A DNA stretch of 41,128 bases from Streptomyces sp. Ru71 (GTDB lineage Bacteria > Actinomycetota > Actinomycetes > Streptomycetales > Streptomycetaceae), in contig NZ_PQSS01000065.1 in assembly GCF_002920535.1 (NCBI RefSeq), positions 1 to 41,128 on the forward strand, given 5' to 3'. Of the stretch, positions 14,800-22,764 are shown piece after piece. A program made the translations under genes and the position numbers. The notes beneath the pieces were generated by a model. That model was not told the origin of the DNA and searched no databases. It saw only the letters and a program-made list of their open reading frames with translations. Position 1 is the first letter of the stretch. Each line of letters opens with the position of its first letter.

Positions 14800-15933
14800 T
14801 CACAGCGTGGCCGTCCACCCGCCGCGCGACAGCGTCGTCTCGCCATCGGGGGTGATGGTGACCTTCGCCCCGTACACAGGCAGTTCGCCGTGCTCCAGCC
14901 ACCGCCATCGAATCTGTTCCAGGAGGTCGTACAGGCGGCGCGGGCCGCCCTGGTGCACGGTGGTGTGCCGGTCGCCGGGCTCTGTGCGCGCCCGGGCCCA
15001 GGAGCCGTCGGGATGCAGCATCCACGTGAGGCGGCTGCCGTCGTCGGCGGTGCCGGTGCGGTGCTCGATGCCGGGGGCCGTCAGAGAGAGCATCGACCAC
15101 ACCTCCCACGCCCGCATGACGTCCAGGACGGGGAACGGCGAGGAGGACACCTCACCGTCCTCCTGACACGCCGTGGTGAACAGGTCGTCCAGGCCGGGCG
15201 GGTAGTCGTCACCGGCGCGCGTGACCATGAACGACGCCCGATCCCACTCCACCCGCCCGCTCGCCCCTCCGTCCTCCCTCTTGTCGGCAGTGACGATCAG
15301 GCCGGTCCCCGCCAGGGTCGTCACCAGGCGCCCGCCCGGCGCGAGCGCTGCCAGCCACGCGGCAGGGATGCGCGACACGGACACCATGGACACGATCCGG
15401 TCGAACACGCCCGGCAGTTCGCTGCGGCCAGCGTCCGCGGTGACAACGGTGGGGTGCCAACCGATCCGGTCCAGGCGCTCGGCGGCCGCCTCGGTCAGGT
15501 ACGGATCGACGTCCAGCGTGGTCACCAGGTCGTCACCGAGCCGGTGGCAGGCCAGGGCCGCGCTGTACCCGGAGCCGGTGGCCAGGTCGAGGAGCCGCAG
15601 CCCGGCAGTGAGCCGGCCGTGCCGCAGCATCGCAACGACCAGACTGGGAAGTGTCGACGAGGACGTGGGCAGGCCGGTGACCACCTGGCCGACGCCGGCA
15701 TGGTCGGCGTGCACGTCCCCGACCCGGGTGACCAGGGTGGCGTCGGAGTAGGCCGCGGTCGCCCACGCCTCCTCGTCGGCCGGGCCGTCCACGACCGACC
15801 ACCCGCGCGGGCCGGGATGAAGCCAGCGCGGCACGAGCAGGTGCCGGGGCGTCTCCCGCAGCGCCGCCCACCAGCCCGAGCCCGGATACGAGACCTGCTC
15901 GGCGAGCGCGGCCGCGCGCGGTTTCCAGTCCAT
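14800..15933 (-). CDS. tgmC: PIMT-like methyltransferase of a graspetide cluster, 377 aa
   Basis: The N-terminal half resembles protein-L-isoaspartate O-methyltransferase: the PRHLLVPRWL element near residue 30, SAM-binding motif I LLDLATGSGYSAALA and the acidic loop TLDVDPYLTEAA. The C-terminal ~180 residues are an extension seen in the methyltransferases of ATP-grasp peptide maturation systems (TIGR04188 type). In the studied graspetide fuscimiditide such an enzyme methylates an Asp of the cyclised peptide, giving an aspartimide; the same step is inferred here. ATG 15933 overlaps the ATP-grasp stop (TGATG) and has AAGGAGG upstream. The symbol follows the usual naming for the family. Confidence 0.85.
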   Translation of the reverse strand: MDWKPRAAALAEQVSYPGSGWWAALRETPRHLLVPRWLHPGPRGWSVVDGPADEEAWATAAYSDATLVTRVGDVHADHAGVGQVVTGLPTSSSTLPSLVVAMLRHGRLTAGLRLLDLATGSGYSAALACHRLGDDLVTTLDVDPYLTEAAAERLDRIGWHPTVVTADAGRSELPGVFDRIVSMVSVSRIPAAWLAALAPGGRLVTTLAGTGLIVTADKREDGGASGRVEWDRASFMVTRAGDDYPPGLDDLFTTACQEDGEVSSSPFPVLDVMRAWEVWSMLSLTAPGIEHRTGTADDGSRLTWMLHPDGSWARARTEPGDRHTTVHQGGPRRLYDLLEQIRWRWLEHGELPVYGAKVTITPDGETTLSRGGWTATL

Positions 15934-16898
15934 CAGGAGCCTCCTTGCAGCTCGTCGGCTATCGCCTCGACCATCGGCAGGCCGGTCGCCACCTGGATCC
16001 AGTCCCACTGTCCGCACGGGTTGACCTCCAGGAACGTCCACTGCCCCTCGGGGTCCACGATGAAGTCTGCCGCGCCGTACCGGAGTCGGAGCACGTCCAT
16101 CAGCCGCAGCATCGCGCGGCGGACGGGCCGGGGCACCGTGGTGATCTCGTAGGTGAGGGAGGCGTAGTCGCTGCGCCAGTCCTCGTGGGCGGCCTCGCTG
16201 CCGGCGTGGATAGCGGCCGCGAACATCCGCGTCCCGACCACGGTCAGGCGCACCTCGTACGCCTTGGGAATCCAGGTCTGGAACAGGTGGGCGGTGGTGC
16301 TGATGCCGTCCAGGTCGCGCAGATCCTCCGGGGTCAGGCGGCGCGTGTAGACGGACTTGAGCTGCCCGTCCTCGATGAGGACGGGCGAGGCGACCGGCTT
16401 GCACACCAGCGGCCGGCCGGTGTCGACGGCGAACGCGAGGACGTCGTCGGGCCGGTTGGTGATCAGGGTGTCGGGGATGGTCAGCCCGACCGAACGCGCG
16501 GCGGCGAGCTGCACGGGCTTGTACTCCGCTCGCGCCATCGCGGTCGGGTGGTTCACCCACCGGCACTCCAGTGCGGACAGGACACCGCCAAGGCCGGCGC
16601 GGGCCTGAGCGGCGGCGAATCTCTCCTCCGGGCCGGACATCCCCTCGGGGAACTGGAACGCTCTGGGGGCGCGGTAGTACACCGCGCCCACCCGGGACAG
16701 CTCCACCGTCCGGTGATCGGTGGTGAGATCGCCCGTCCACGCGTCCTCCTGGCCGATGCGGCCAGACAGGGCCAGCCGCAGCGGGAAGTCGGCGGTGTCC
16801 ATGCGGAACACCTCTGCTCCGCGCTCCTCCAGCTCGACGACGACCCGATCGGTGGGCCAGTCGTCGGCGGCGGCAACGATGAGGACGGGCGCGGCCAT
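15933..16898 (-). CDS. tgmB: ATP-grasp RiPP ligase (graspetide maturase), 321 aa
   Basis: This is an ATP-grasp enzyme of the SAV_5884 type (TIGR04187). Visible features are the N-terminal VLIVAAADDWPTDRVVVELE, YYRAPRAFQFPEG, the ATP-binding lysine in PLVCKPVASPVL, FQTWIPKAYEVRLTVVG and the metal-binding motif FLEVNPCGQWDW near the C-terminus. Such ligases join Ser/Thr hydroxyls to Asp/Glu side chains of a precursor, giving omega-ester macrocycles. It starts at ATG 16898, overlapping the precursor stop (TGATG), and overlaps the methyltransferase start in the same way, so precursor, ligase and methyltransferase are translationally coupled. Assignment is strong. Confidence 0.9.
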   Translation of the reverse strand: MAAPVLIVAAADDWPTDRVVVELEERGAEVFRMDTADFPLRLALSGRIGQEDAWTGDLTTDHRTVELSRVGAVYYRAPRAFQFPEGMSGPEERFAAAQARAGLGGVLSALECRWVNHPTAMARAEYKPVQLAAARSVGLTIPDTLITNRPDDVLAFAVDTGRPLVCKPVASPVLIEDGQLKSVYTRRLTPEDLRDLDGISTTAHLFQTWIPKAYEVRLTVVGTRMFAAAIHAGSEAAHEDWRSDYASLTYEITTVPRPVRRAMLRLMDVLRLRYGAADFIVDPEGQWTFLEVNPCGQWDWIQVATGLPMVEAIADELQGGS

Positions 16899-17194
16899 CA
16901 GTCCTTCGGCCCCTCGTCCAGCGGCGGCGGGTTCGTCGTCGACCCGCCCGGCACCGTCGGCGTGTGCGTGTTGGCCATGCAGGTGAGCAGGCCGCCGTCG
17001 TCGCAAACGTTGACCTGCCGACCGTGGTCGTAGACGTGCGCCGGGATACGGACGGCGTTGGTGGAGTCGGGGACGCGGGCGAACCGCAGCGCCCACGGCC
17101 GGGTCGCCGGCTCCGACGGCGCCTCCGCGCTGAACGGGGTACGGCCTTCGGGCGGGGTGAGCGGGAACGCGTCCCGCTGCAAAGCTGTCGTCAT
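16898..17194 (-). CDS. tgmA: Graspetide precursor peptide, 98 aa
   Basis: The peptide matches ATP-grasp target precursors (TIGR04186 type). It has a leader with AFPLTPPEGRTPFSAE, the conserved WALRFARVPDST and VRIPAHVYDHGRQVNVCDDG, then a hydroxyl- and acid-rich tail. In the tail, Thr/Ser of HTPTVPGGSTTN and acidic residues of PPPLDEGPKD are the likely ester donors and acceptors; which pairs form is inference. ATG 17194 is preferred over ATG 17206 because GGAGAAG then sits at correct spacing. It directly precedes the ligase with a 3-base overlap. Confidence 0.85.
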   Translation of the reverse strand: MTTALQRDAFPLTPPEGRTPFSAEAPSEPATRPWALRFARVPDSTNAVRIPAHVYDHGRQVNVCDDGGLLTCMANTHTPTVPGGSTTNPPPLDEGPKD

Positions 17195-17217
17195 GATCTT
17201 CTCCATTCGGTGTCGTG

Positions 17218-17252
17218 CGGCATCCAGCGCGAGCAGACCAGGCCGGATGCCG
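17218..17252 (-). promoter_or_regulatory. Inverted repeat in the graspetide leader
   Basis: CGGCATCC (17218-17225) and GGATGCCG (17245-17252) form a perfect 8-bp inverted repeat 24 bp upstream of the precursor start. It may be an operator or an mRNA hairpin. I could not assign a clear promoter in the gap. Confidence 0.4.
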
Positions 17253-17290
17253 TCCAGAACCTCTGGCAGTGGCTGTGTTTCAGGGAAAAG

Positions 17291-17337
17291 ACCCGCCCCA
17301 AGGCTCGACCTGTCCAGGGTTGGGGCTTGGGGCGGGT
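17291..17337 (-). terminator. Stem-loop with T tract, ends the XRE-TPR operon
   Basis: ACCCGCCCCAAG (17291-17302) and CTTGGGGCGGGT (17326-17337) form a perfect 12-bp stem. Read on the minus strand the stem is followed by TCTTTTCCC, a rare T-rich tail for this GC content. It separates the small-gene operon (19656-17432) from the graspetide genes, which therefore need their own promoter. Confidence 0.7.
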
Positions 17338-17431
17338 GTCTTGCGACCCCTCCCGCCGGGTCCTGCGGTCCGCTGACGGGAGGGGCGTTTCTGCGGTGCG
17401 GCCCTGACCCTGCGACCGCCCTGGGCGTGCG

Positions 17432-17518
17432 CTAGCTGGACGTCCGCGCCAGCACCAGGGCGAGGACCTGGGCAGTCACAGCCGCCACGTACACGAGCAG
17501 ACCAGTGATCGTCTTCAT
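17432..17518 (-). CDS. 28-residue membrane micropeptide
   Basis: ATG 17518 overlaps the stop of the DUF6415 gene (ATGA). It encodes MKTITGLLVYVAAVTAQVLA followed by LVLARTSS, a single hydrophobic helix with a Lys at the N-terminus. It ends at TAG 17432-17434, ahead of the operon terminator. The stop/start overlap and composition support a real gene, although it is very short. Function unknown; a small membrane anchor or signal peptide-like molecule is possible. Confidence 0.5.
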   Translation of the reverse strand: MKTITGLLVYVAAVTAQVLALVLARTSS

Positions 17519-17895
17519 CGCTGTGCGTGGCCCCTGGCCTCGTAGTGGTCACACAGGGCGCGCAGCACGCGAGCCAGGCGCCGGGCGTGACCGGCCTCAC
17601 CCCCGTAGCGGGGGCTTGCCTGTTCGCTCAGCTTGCGCCGGGCCTCACCGACGCAGGCGAGCGCGCAGTAGCGCGCGATGCTGTCCTCCGGCTGTCGTGC
17701 GGCCCTGGCTTCCACCAGAGGGATCAGCAGCTGCAGGTGGCCGCGGAGCAGGGCGGTCAGCGTCTCCAGATCGTCGGGCGCCGGCGGCGGCATCTCACGA
17801 CCGTTTTCCGGGCCGAGCAGCAGCGTCGCTGTCTCGCGCATCGTGGCGATGTCCGCAGGGGCGGTTGCGTTGCTGCTCTCGATAACGGTGTTCAC
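17515..17895 (-). CDS. DUF6415-type protein, 126 aa
   Basis: The sequence LETLTALLRGHLQLLIPLVE, ARYCALACVGEARRKLSEQ and HARRLARVLRALCDHYE matches the DUF6415 family (annotated in Streptomyces as 'natural product biosynthesis protein', function unknown). It is all-helical and soluble. GTG 17895 overlaps the stop of the preceding small gene (GTGA), and its own stop overlaps the micropeptide start, so three genes are tightly coupled. It lies between an XRE-TPR regulator and a graspetide cluster. Confidence 0.7.
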   Translation of the reverse strand: MNTVIESSNATAPADIATMRETATLLLGPENGREMPPPAPDDLETLTALLRGHLQLLIPLVEARAARQPEDSIARYCALACVGEARRKLSEQASPRYGGEAGHARRLARVLRALCDHYEARGHAQR

Positions 17896-18098
17896 CGGGC
17901 GGCCGCCTGTCCGCCGCGGCAGCGCGGGCACGCGCACGGGGGGAAGGCGGACGTGGCCGGCGGCGGCTCCTGTGCGGGCAGCACGCTGACCTTGCCACGG
18001 TCCTGGGTGACGGTGCCGTAGCGGTCCACCGTGTAGACCCGGATCGTCATCTTCGATCCGGGTGAGCAGTCCTGGCTGGGACAGGTACCGTTCGTCAT
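17892..18098 (-). CDS. Small Cys-rich hypothetical protein, 68 aa
   Basis: A short protein with Cys residues at both ends: NGTCPSQDCSPG near the start and FPPCACPRCRGGQ at the end, a probable zinc-binding arrangement. Between them lies the strand IRVYTVDRYGTVT. ATG 18098 follows TAGGAG with seven-base spacing. The stop overlaps the DUF6415 start. Family not recognised. Confidence 0.65.
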   Translation of the reverse strand: MTNGTCPSQDCSPGSKMTIRVYTVDRYGTVTQDRGKVSVLPAQEPPPATSAFPPCACPRCRGGQAAAR

Positions 18099-18176
18099 GT
18101 CGACGCTCCTACGTAGCGTTGGCCACGCCCCGGGGCCGTCGCGAGCGGTCGCCGGGGTCTGCCGGGGTTGTGGCGG

Positions 18177-18383
18177 TCACGCCGGTGTTTTCCTTGCGCG
18201 GCAGCCGCATGTGACGATCTGCCACACGCGATCGCTGCCGCGCAGCACGACGTGACCGGCGGCGCGCAGGGTCTTGTTCACTGCCCCACAGTCGAAGCAG
18301 GCTTCACCGTGCAGCCGGGCGATGCTCAGCCGCCCATCGATGACGGTGGGCGCAAGCTGTGTGTCGGGCACCGCGTCCCCCAT
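18177..18383 (-). CDS. Small hypothetical protein with Cys pairs, 68 aa
   Basis: The product contains FDCGAVNKTLRAAGHVVLRG and ends VTCGCRARKTPA. Two groups of Cys (ACFDC and CGC) suggest metal binding. ATG 18383 has GGAAG upstream. It follows the XRE-TPR gene by about 90 bp on the same strand and precedes the second small Cys protein by 78 bp. Function unknown. Confidence 0.65.
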   Translation of the reverse strand: MGDAVPDTQLAPTVIDGRLSIARLHGEACFDCGAVNKTLRAAGHVVLRGSDRVWQIVTCGCRARKTPA

Positions 18384-18474
18384 CTGCTGCTTCCTACGCG
18401 TGCAACAGATGGTGGGGGCTGCCGGGAACCCTAAGTACCCCGCCCAGGGGTAGCCGCAGGGGGGTCGGCTGAGC

Positions 18475-19656
18475 TCAGGTTGCGGAGCACCATTCGGCGA
18501 AGTTGGAGAGGGTCTCGGAGTCCGCGCGCTTCAAGCGGCGCAGCGTGGAGGCGTCTTCCCGCACCCAGGGGTGTTCGCGCGTGTGCTGCGGCGCGATGCG
18601 TCGGGCGACCTTCAGCGACTCGAAGGCGTCGTCGGCCATCCCCGACCACAGTTGCGCTCTGGCCAGTTCGATGTAGAACCCGGATCGCCGCTCGGCTGGG
18701 AGGTTTGCAGGTGGCTTCCACTCCCTGGCCACGTCCAGGGCGCGGCCGACGTGCTCGCCGCCGAGGCTGACGGCGACGGATACCTCATGGATGCGAACGG
18801 AGTCGGGTCCGAACGCGGTGCCGTGGTACACGTCTTCTCGTACCCGGCTGGCGAGCGCCTGGGCCTCGTCGAGGTGGGTGACGGCGGCTGATGCGTCGCG
18901 CGCTCGGCCGGCGATGACTGCGGCTCGCATGTGGAGCGCTCCGCGGGCCGCGATGTCGGGTGTGCTGGCGGGTGCCGGGGCCGCGTCCAGGGCTTGTTCG
19001 AGAGCGCGAAGGCCTGCGGCGTGGGCGCGCGCGGCGAAGAAGGTCTCGGTGCGCACGTAGGCGACGGACGCAGTCAGCAGCGGATCGTCTGCTTCCGGAA
19101 CGGCCCACCTCATGAGCTCAACGAGTCGCGCGGAGAGGTCGCGCGCGCCGAACTTGTACGCGACTGCGTCGGCTGAGCGGTACGCCTGGACCAGGAGGCC
19201 GGCCAGCTCGGCTCGTTGGCCTGACGCGGTGGCGTGGTAGGCGCGAGCCAGCTCTGCGAGCAGGTCAGGCATCCGGCGGGCAATGCGCGTGTACTGAGCG
19301 GACAGGCGCCAGTCGGCGGCCTCGCTGACAGCGACGTGCAGCTCCGGGAGGGGCCGGGTAGGGCCGTCTTCGGGCACGTCGTACGTGGCGATGACCGCGG
19401 AGAGGGCGGGGAGGGCGTCGTGCACCGGAGTGTGGGCTGGGCCGCGGTCTGTGCGGAGCAGCGGGGGGTCGAGGGACAGGGCGGCAGCGATGGCTTCGAG
19501 GGTGGCGTCGCCTACCCCTCGCTCTCCACGCTCGATCTTCCGGATAGTCCCGAGCGCGACGCAGGCAGCCTGGGCGAGCTGCTCCTGCGTCATGCGCCTC
19601 AGCCGCCGGTAGTAGGCGATGCGACGTCCTACCCCGCCATACCCAAGTGCTGCCAC
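18475..19656 (-). CDS. XRE-family regulator with TPR-like repeats, 393 aa
   Basis: Residues about 10-65 are a Cro/C1 helix-turn-helix (RIAYYRRLRRMTQEQLAQAA, GTIRKIERGERGVG). The rest is helical with tetratricopeptide-like repeats. It has the same architecture as the regulator at 4941, with low identity. The closing SLKVARRIAPQHTREHPWVR parallels LEKAERIAPQLVRNHPIARS of that regulator. GTG 19656 lies 16 bp below a perfect 7-bp inverted repeat. It heads the minus-strand operon of small genes before the graspetide cluster and is the likely regulator of one or both. Confidence 0.85.
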   Translation of the reverse strand: MAALGYGGVGRRIAYYRRLRRMTQEQLAQAACVALGTIRKIERGERGVGDATLEAIAAALSLDPPLLRTDRGPAHTPVHDALPALSAVIATYDVPEDGPTRPLPELHVAVSEAADWRLSAQYTRIARRMPDLLAELARAYHATASGQRAELAGLLVQAYRSADAVAYKFGARDLSARLVELMRWAVPEADDPLLTASVAYVRTETFFAARAHAAGLRALEQALDAAPAPASTPDIAARGALHMRAAVIAGRARDASAAVTHLDEAQALASRVREDVYHGTAFGPDSVRIHEVSVAVSLGGEHVGRALDVAREWKPPANLPAERRSGFYIELARAQLWSGMADDAFESLKVARRIAPQHTREHPWVREDASTLRRLKRADSETLSNFAEWCSAT

Positions 19657-19671
19657 TGCGGCTCCAGTTCA

Positions 19672-19693
19672 GTACGGTCATTTCAAACCGTAC
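19672..19693 (-). promoter_or_regulatory. Operator-like inverted repeat upstream of the XRE-TPR gene
   Basis: GTACGGT (19672-19678) and ACCGTAC (19687-19693) are perfect 7-bp arms around an AT-rich 8-bp centre. It sits 16-37 bp upstream of GTG 19656, where an autoregulator would be expected to bind. Confidence 0.55.
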
Positions 19694-19767
19694 CGGCACG
19701 GAGACGCTCAGTGCACGACTTGGAGCGTGGTGACAGACGCCAGGTGCCTGGGCCGCGGCCCGCGCGG

Positions 19768-20409
19768 TCAGTCGCCGGCAAGCGCCACGAGCTGGGCGAG
19801 ACTGTCGATCCGCCAGTCCGCCGCTTCCCTGACGTCCGGGTCATCCGCCCACAAGTACCCCCACGGCCCACGGCGCAGGTGCGCCACACGAAGCCCGGCC
19901 GCCTTCGCCGGGAAGACGTCGTTCGCCGGGTGGTCTCCCACGTACAGGGTGGCCTCCGGGGCTGCCTGCGCGACATCGATGACCCGCTGGAAGAACTCCG
20001 GCTGCGGCTTCGCGACCCCCCACTCGCCCGACGTCACAATGAGATCAGCCGGCAGATCGAGGGCGCGAAGGAGCTCGCCCGCACGCGGCGTCTGATTGCC
20101 CGCGATGACCACGCGCGCACCGGCCTGCCGGAGGGCAGTCAGCGCCGGGCGCACGTCGTCATAGAGATCGCTCTCCGCCAGCTGTTCCCCCCGGCCGGCA
20201 GCCTCACGAGCGTGATATTCGGCAGCAACGTCGATGTCCGGCCGGGCCAAGCGGAGCGCCTCAGCGTTGTCGACTCCTTGGGCGACCACTGCGCCGACAA
20301 GAGCGGACAGCGTGTGGCGGGGGATGCCGAGCCAATCGGCCCATGAGGCCCAGTAGCGGTCATCCCTGGTGATGGTCTCACCGACGTCGAACACGAACGT
20401 TTCAATCAC
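19768..20409 (-). CDS. HAD-superfamily hydrolase, 213 aa
   Basis: The N-terminal MIETFVFDVGETITRDD holds the nucleophile Asp of motif I. The usual second Asp is Gly (DVG), as in some HAD subgroups. Motif II is ARVVIAGNQTPR, the motif III lysine is in WGVAKPQPEFFQR and motif IV is LYVGDHPANDVFPAKAAGL. It probably hydrolyses a small phosphorylated compound; the substrate is unknown. GTG 20409 lacks a clear ribosome binding site, so a leaderless start is possible. It is upstream of and co-directional with the XRE-TPR operon, separated by 111 bp containing the operator. Confidence 0.85.
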   Translation of the reverse strand: MIETFVFDVGETITRDDRYWASWADWLGIPRHTLSALVGAVVAQGVDNAEALRLARPDIDVAAEYHAREAAGRGEQLAESDLYDDVRPALTALRQAGARVVIAGNQTPRAGELLRALDLPADLIVTSGEWGVAKPQPEFFQRVIDVAQAAPEATLYVGDHPANDVFPAKAAGLRVAHLRRGPWGYLWADDPDVREAADWRIDSLAQLVALAGD

Positions 20410-20454
20410 GCGAGGAGCCTACGGCGCGCAGCGCCAGCTGCGCACAAGCGATGC

Positions 20455-20853
20455 GGGCCCGAAATGCGAAGCAAATCGCCCATCCGGCGGAAGATCCTGA
20501 CGTACCTCGACCGGTAGATTGCCGAAAAGAACACCATCGCATCTACCTGCGGCTCCAGCGCGACGAAATCTCAGTTCCGGGCGGCCACCAGGTGATCACG
20601 CCTGCCCAGCGCCGTCACGCACCACAGCGGGGCGCGAGCCTGGCCCTCGCCCTGCGGCTCGACCGGCCCCCCGGGTGTACAGGCACGCCGAGGACGTTCA
20701 GGCCGCCGAGAACCCGCTGGCCGTCCTGGACACCGACGAGCAGGTCCTTGGGTGCTGCCATCCGCGCAACTGGGCTTGCTCACCTGGGCCATGAACGTCC
20801 GCAACGCACCGCTGCCCTCATCATCCGGGCAGCGCCCGGACTTGGACGCCTAG
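20455..20853 (+). pseudogene. Degenerate coding remnants
   Basis: Patches of protein-like sequence occur in different frames with stops between them. They are RSKSPIRRKILTYLDR followed by TAG, VYRHAEDVQAAENPLAVLD with TDEQVLG, and QLGLLTWAMNVRNAPLPSSS ending at 20853. No frame is open throughout. I read the stretch as a decayed gene of unknown family. Confidence 0.35.
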
Positions 20854-20996
20854 AACCGGGCCACCCACCTACGCAGCCGACGCCCGCCCACCACCTGACC
20901 CCGGCCCAGCCCGGCAACCGACCACCCGGCGCCAACGGACCCCAGACGCACGGCAGTTCAGCGGTCAACACAGCGCAGCAGACCCACATTTGCGCA

Positions 20997-21039
20997 GGTC
21001 AAGGGGTATCTACCCTCCACAACAAGACACACTATTATT
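20997..21039 (+). promoter_or_regulatory. Promoter of the shared plasmid family (site P4)
   Basis: TTTGCGCAGGTCAAGGGGTA precedes CACACTATTATTT, with TATTAT at 21033-21038. GGTCA starts 36 bp upstream of the -10, exactly as in P3. The -35 position (TACCCT) is poor, which suggests an activator or dedicated sigma factor binds the GGTCA box. It drives the ParB-like gene. Confidence 0.75.
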
Positions 21040-21100
21040 TATTTCATGGGGAGTTGGTTGTTTCTCGCAATTCGCCGATGAGGCAAAGGAGGAGAGCCGC

Positions 21101-22594
21101 ATGGCCATCGCCGTCTCGAACCCGACCGACGAGCACGAGGAGGCCCCGCCGCAGGTCGTCAGGCTCGACCCGGCACTACTGGTGCGCGACGAGTGCAACG
21201 CGCGCGAGCACGACACCGAGCCGGACGAGAAGCTCATCGCCTCCGTCAAGGAACTCGGCGTCGAGGAGCCCATCAGCGTCCGGCCCCGGCCCGACGGGAC
21301 CTACGGCGTCTTCAAGGGCTGGAGGCGTGCCCAGGCGGCCCAAGCCGCCAACGCCGCCGCCGAGCAGGACGGCCGCCCCGTACGCCTGGTCAAGGCGTAC
21401 GTGCGGGAGGACCTGGTCGGCCGCGACGGCTGGACGCGGTTTCTGTCCCTGGTCGAGAACGACCACCGCGAGGGCATGAGCGAGCGCGACACGCTGCGGG
21501 CCCAGGAACTCGCCCTGATCGACATGAGCGACGTCGACCGGCGCACGGCGGCCAAGGCTCTCGGTGTGGGGCGCAACGCGGCCAGGCAGGCCAAGGCGGC
21601 GCAGAAGCTCACCGATGCCACCCTGCGCCGTACAGCGGCGGCAGGCATGGACCTGGAGCAGACGGCCCAGCTCGCCGAGGTGGCGGGTGTGCGGGGCGCG
21701 GAGGACCGGCTCATGCGTGCGCTCCAGCGGGACCACGCCGAGGGCAAGGGCGGGCGCGGTCACTGGGATCAGGAGGTGGCCCTGCTGCGCGCCGAGCTCG
21801 CCGACGCCCAGGCCCGCGCAAAGGCCGAGGAGGAGCTGAGGGCGGCGAACATCCCCCTGCTGGGCCGGGTGCCGTCCTGCGAGAAGGACCCCTCCCGTCC
21901 CCTGACGGAGCTCACCAGCGGGCTGGGCAACCGGCTCACCGAGGACAACCACGCGAACTGCCCCGGCCACAGCGCTCGCCTCGACGACGAGCACCGGCCG
22001 GTGTGGCACTGCGCCGACCCGGCCGCGTACGGCCACAAGGTCCGGGCGCGGCCGAAGAAGCCCAGGACCGAGGAGGACGAGCACAAGGCCGAGGAGCGGG
22101 CCCGGATCGTGGCGTGCAACCGGGCCTGGAAGGCTGCCGCCGGACCGAGGCAGGAGTTCGTCAAGCGGCTCGTGCGCGGCAAGACCCTGCCCGACGAGGC
22201 CCGGCTGTTCGCCCAGCAGATCCTGATGGACCTGCCGCGCTTCTACAGCAAGTGGGCCGACAAGCAGCGCACCCAGACCGTGGCGCTGCTGCTCGGAACC
22301 AAGGACCCCGACAACGACTCGGCCTGCGAGACCGCCGCCAGCTTCCCCAAGAACCGTCTGGCCAACGTGCTGTTCGCCCACATCGCCGCCGCGTTCGAGG
22401 ACGCCATCCGCGAACCCAAGCAGTTCGATGCGGCCCGGATGACCCACGTCTACCTCTGGGAGTCCCCCGACCGGCTCCAGGCCGCTTACCTGCTGCTCCT
22501 GGAATCCCTCGGCCAGGCCGACGACGGCAGCTACCAGCTGTCCGAGGTCGAGCAGCAGGCCGTCGCCAGCCACCGGCCCACCGCTGCCGCCTGA
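21101..22594 (+). CDS. ParB/RepB-type partition protein, 497 aa
   Basis: Residues about 20-120 form a ParB N-terminal domain (VRLDPALLVRDECNAREHD, VKELGVEEPISVRPRPDG, then VFKGWRRAQAA and SLVENDHREGMS). A helix-turn-helix follows (RRTAAKALGVGRNAARQAKA). The C-terminal 300 residues are specific to plasmid versions and include a Cys/His-containing part (ANCPGHSARLDDEHRPVWHC). ATG 21101 follows AAAGGAGGAG. No ParA gene is adjacent, so it may act in partition, in transcription or in nucleoid association. It has its own promoter P4 and a terminator. Confidence 0.85.
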   Translation: MAIAVSNPTDEHEEAPPQVVRLDPALLVRDECNAREHDTEPDEKLIASVKELGVEEPISVRPRPDGTYGVFKGWRRAQAAQAANAAAEQDGRPVRLVKAYVREDLVGRDGWTRFLSLVENDHREGMSERDTLRAQELALIDMSDVDRRTAAKALGVGRNAARQAKAAQKLTDATLRRTAAAGMDLEQTAQLAEVAGVRGAEDRLMRALQRDHAEGKGGRGHWDQEVALLRAELADAQARAKAEEELRAANIPLLGRVPSCEKDPSRPLTELTSGLGNRLTEDNHANCPGHSARLDDEHRPVWHCADPAAYGHKVRARPKKPRTEEDEHKAEERARIVACNRAWKAAAGPRQEFVKRLVRGKTLPDEARLFAQQILMDLPRFYSKWADKQRTQTVALLLGTKDPDNDSACETAASFPKNRLANVLFAHIAAAFEDAIREPKQFDAARMTHVYLWESPDRLQAAYLLLLESLGQADDGSYQLSEVEQQAVASHRPTAAA

Positions 22595-22708
22595 CCCACG
22601 CGGATCCGGCGGGTGCCGGAAGACGGTGCCCGCCCCGGAACGCCAGACCGACCCCTCGGCCCCATCACGAATGCCGCGTGCGGCGCAGGCGGATCCGGAC
22701 CCGCGCGA

Positions 22709-22736
22709 GGCGGGACAGCCCGCCGGCTGTCCCGCC
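22709..22736 (+). terminator. Stem-loop terminator, 12-bp stem
   Basis: GGCGGGACAGCC (22709-22720) pairs perfectly with GGCTGTCCCGCC (22725-22736) around a 4-nt loop, about 115 bp below the ParB-like stop. Confidence 0.7.
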
Positions 22737-22764
22737 CCCTGACGAAAGCGACGTGTCACCCACC

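Noticed and set aside
14377..16152. Long plus-strand frame opposite the methyltransferase and ATP-grasp genes
   Set aside because: The minus-strand products are clear family members with overlapping starts and stops; the plus frame is an antisense shadow.
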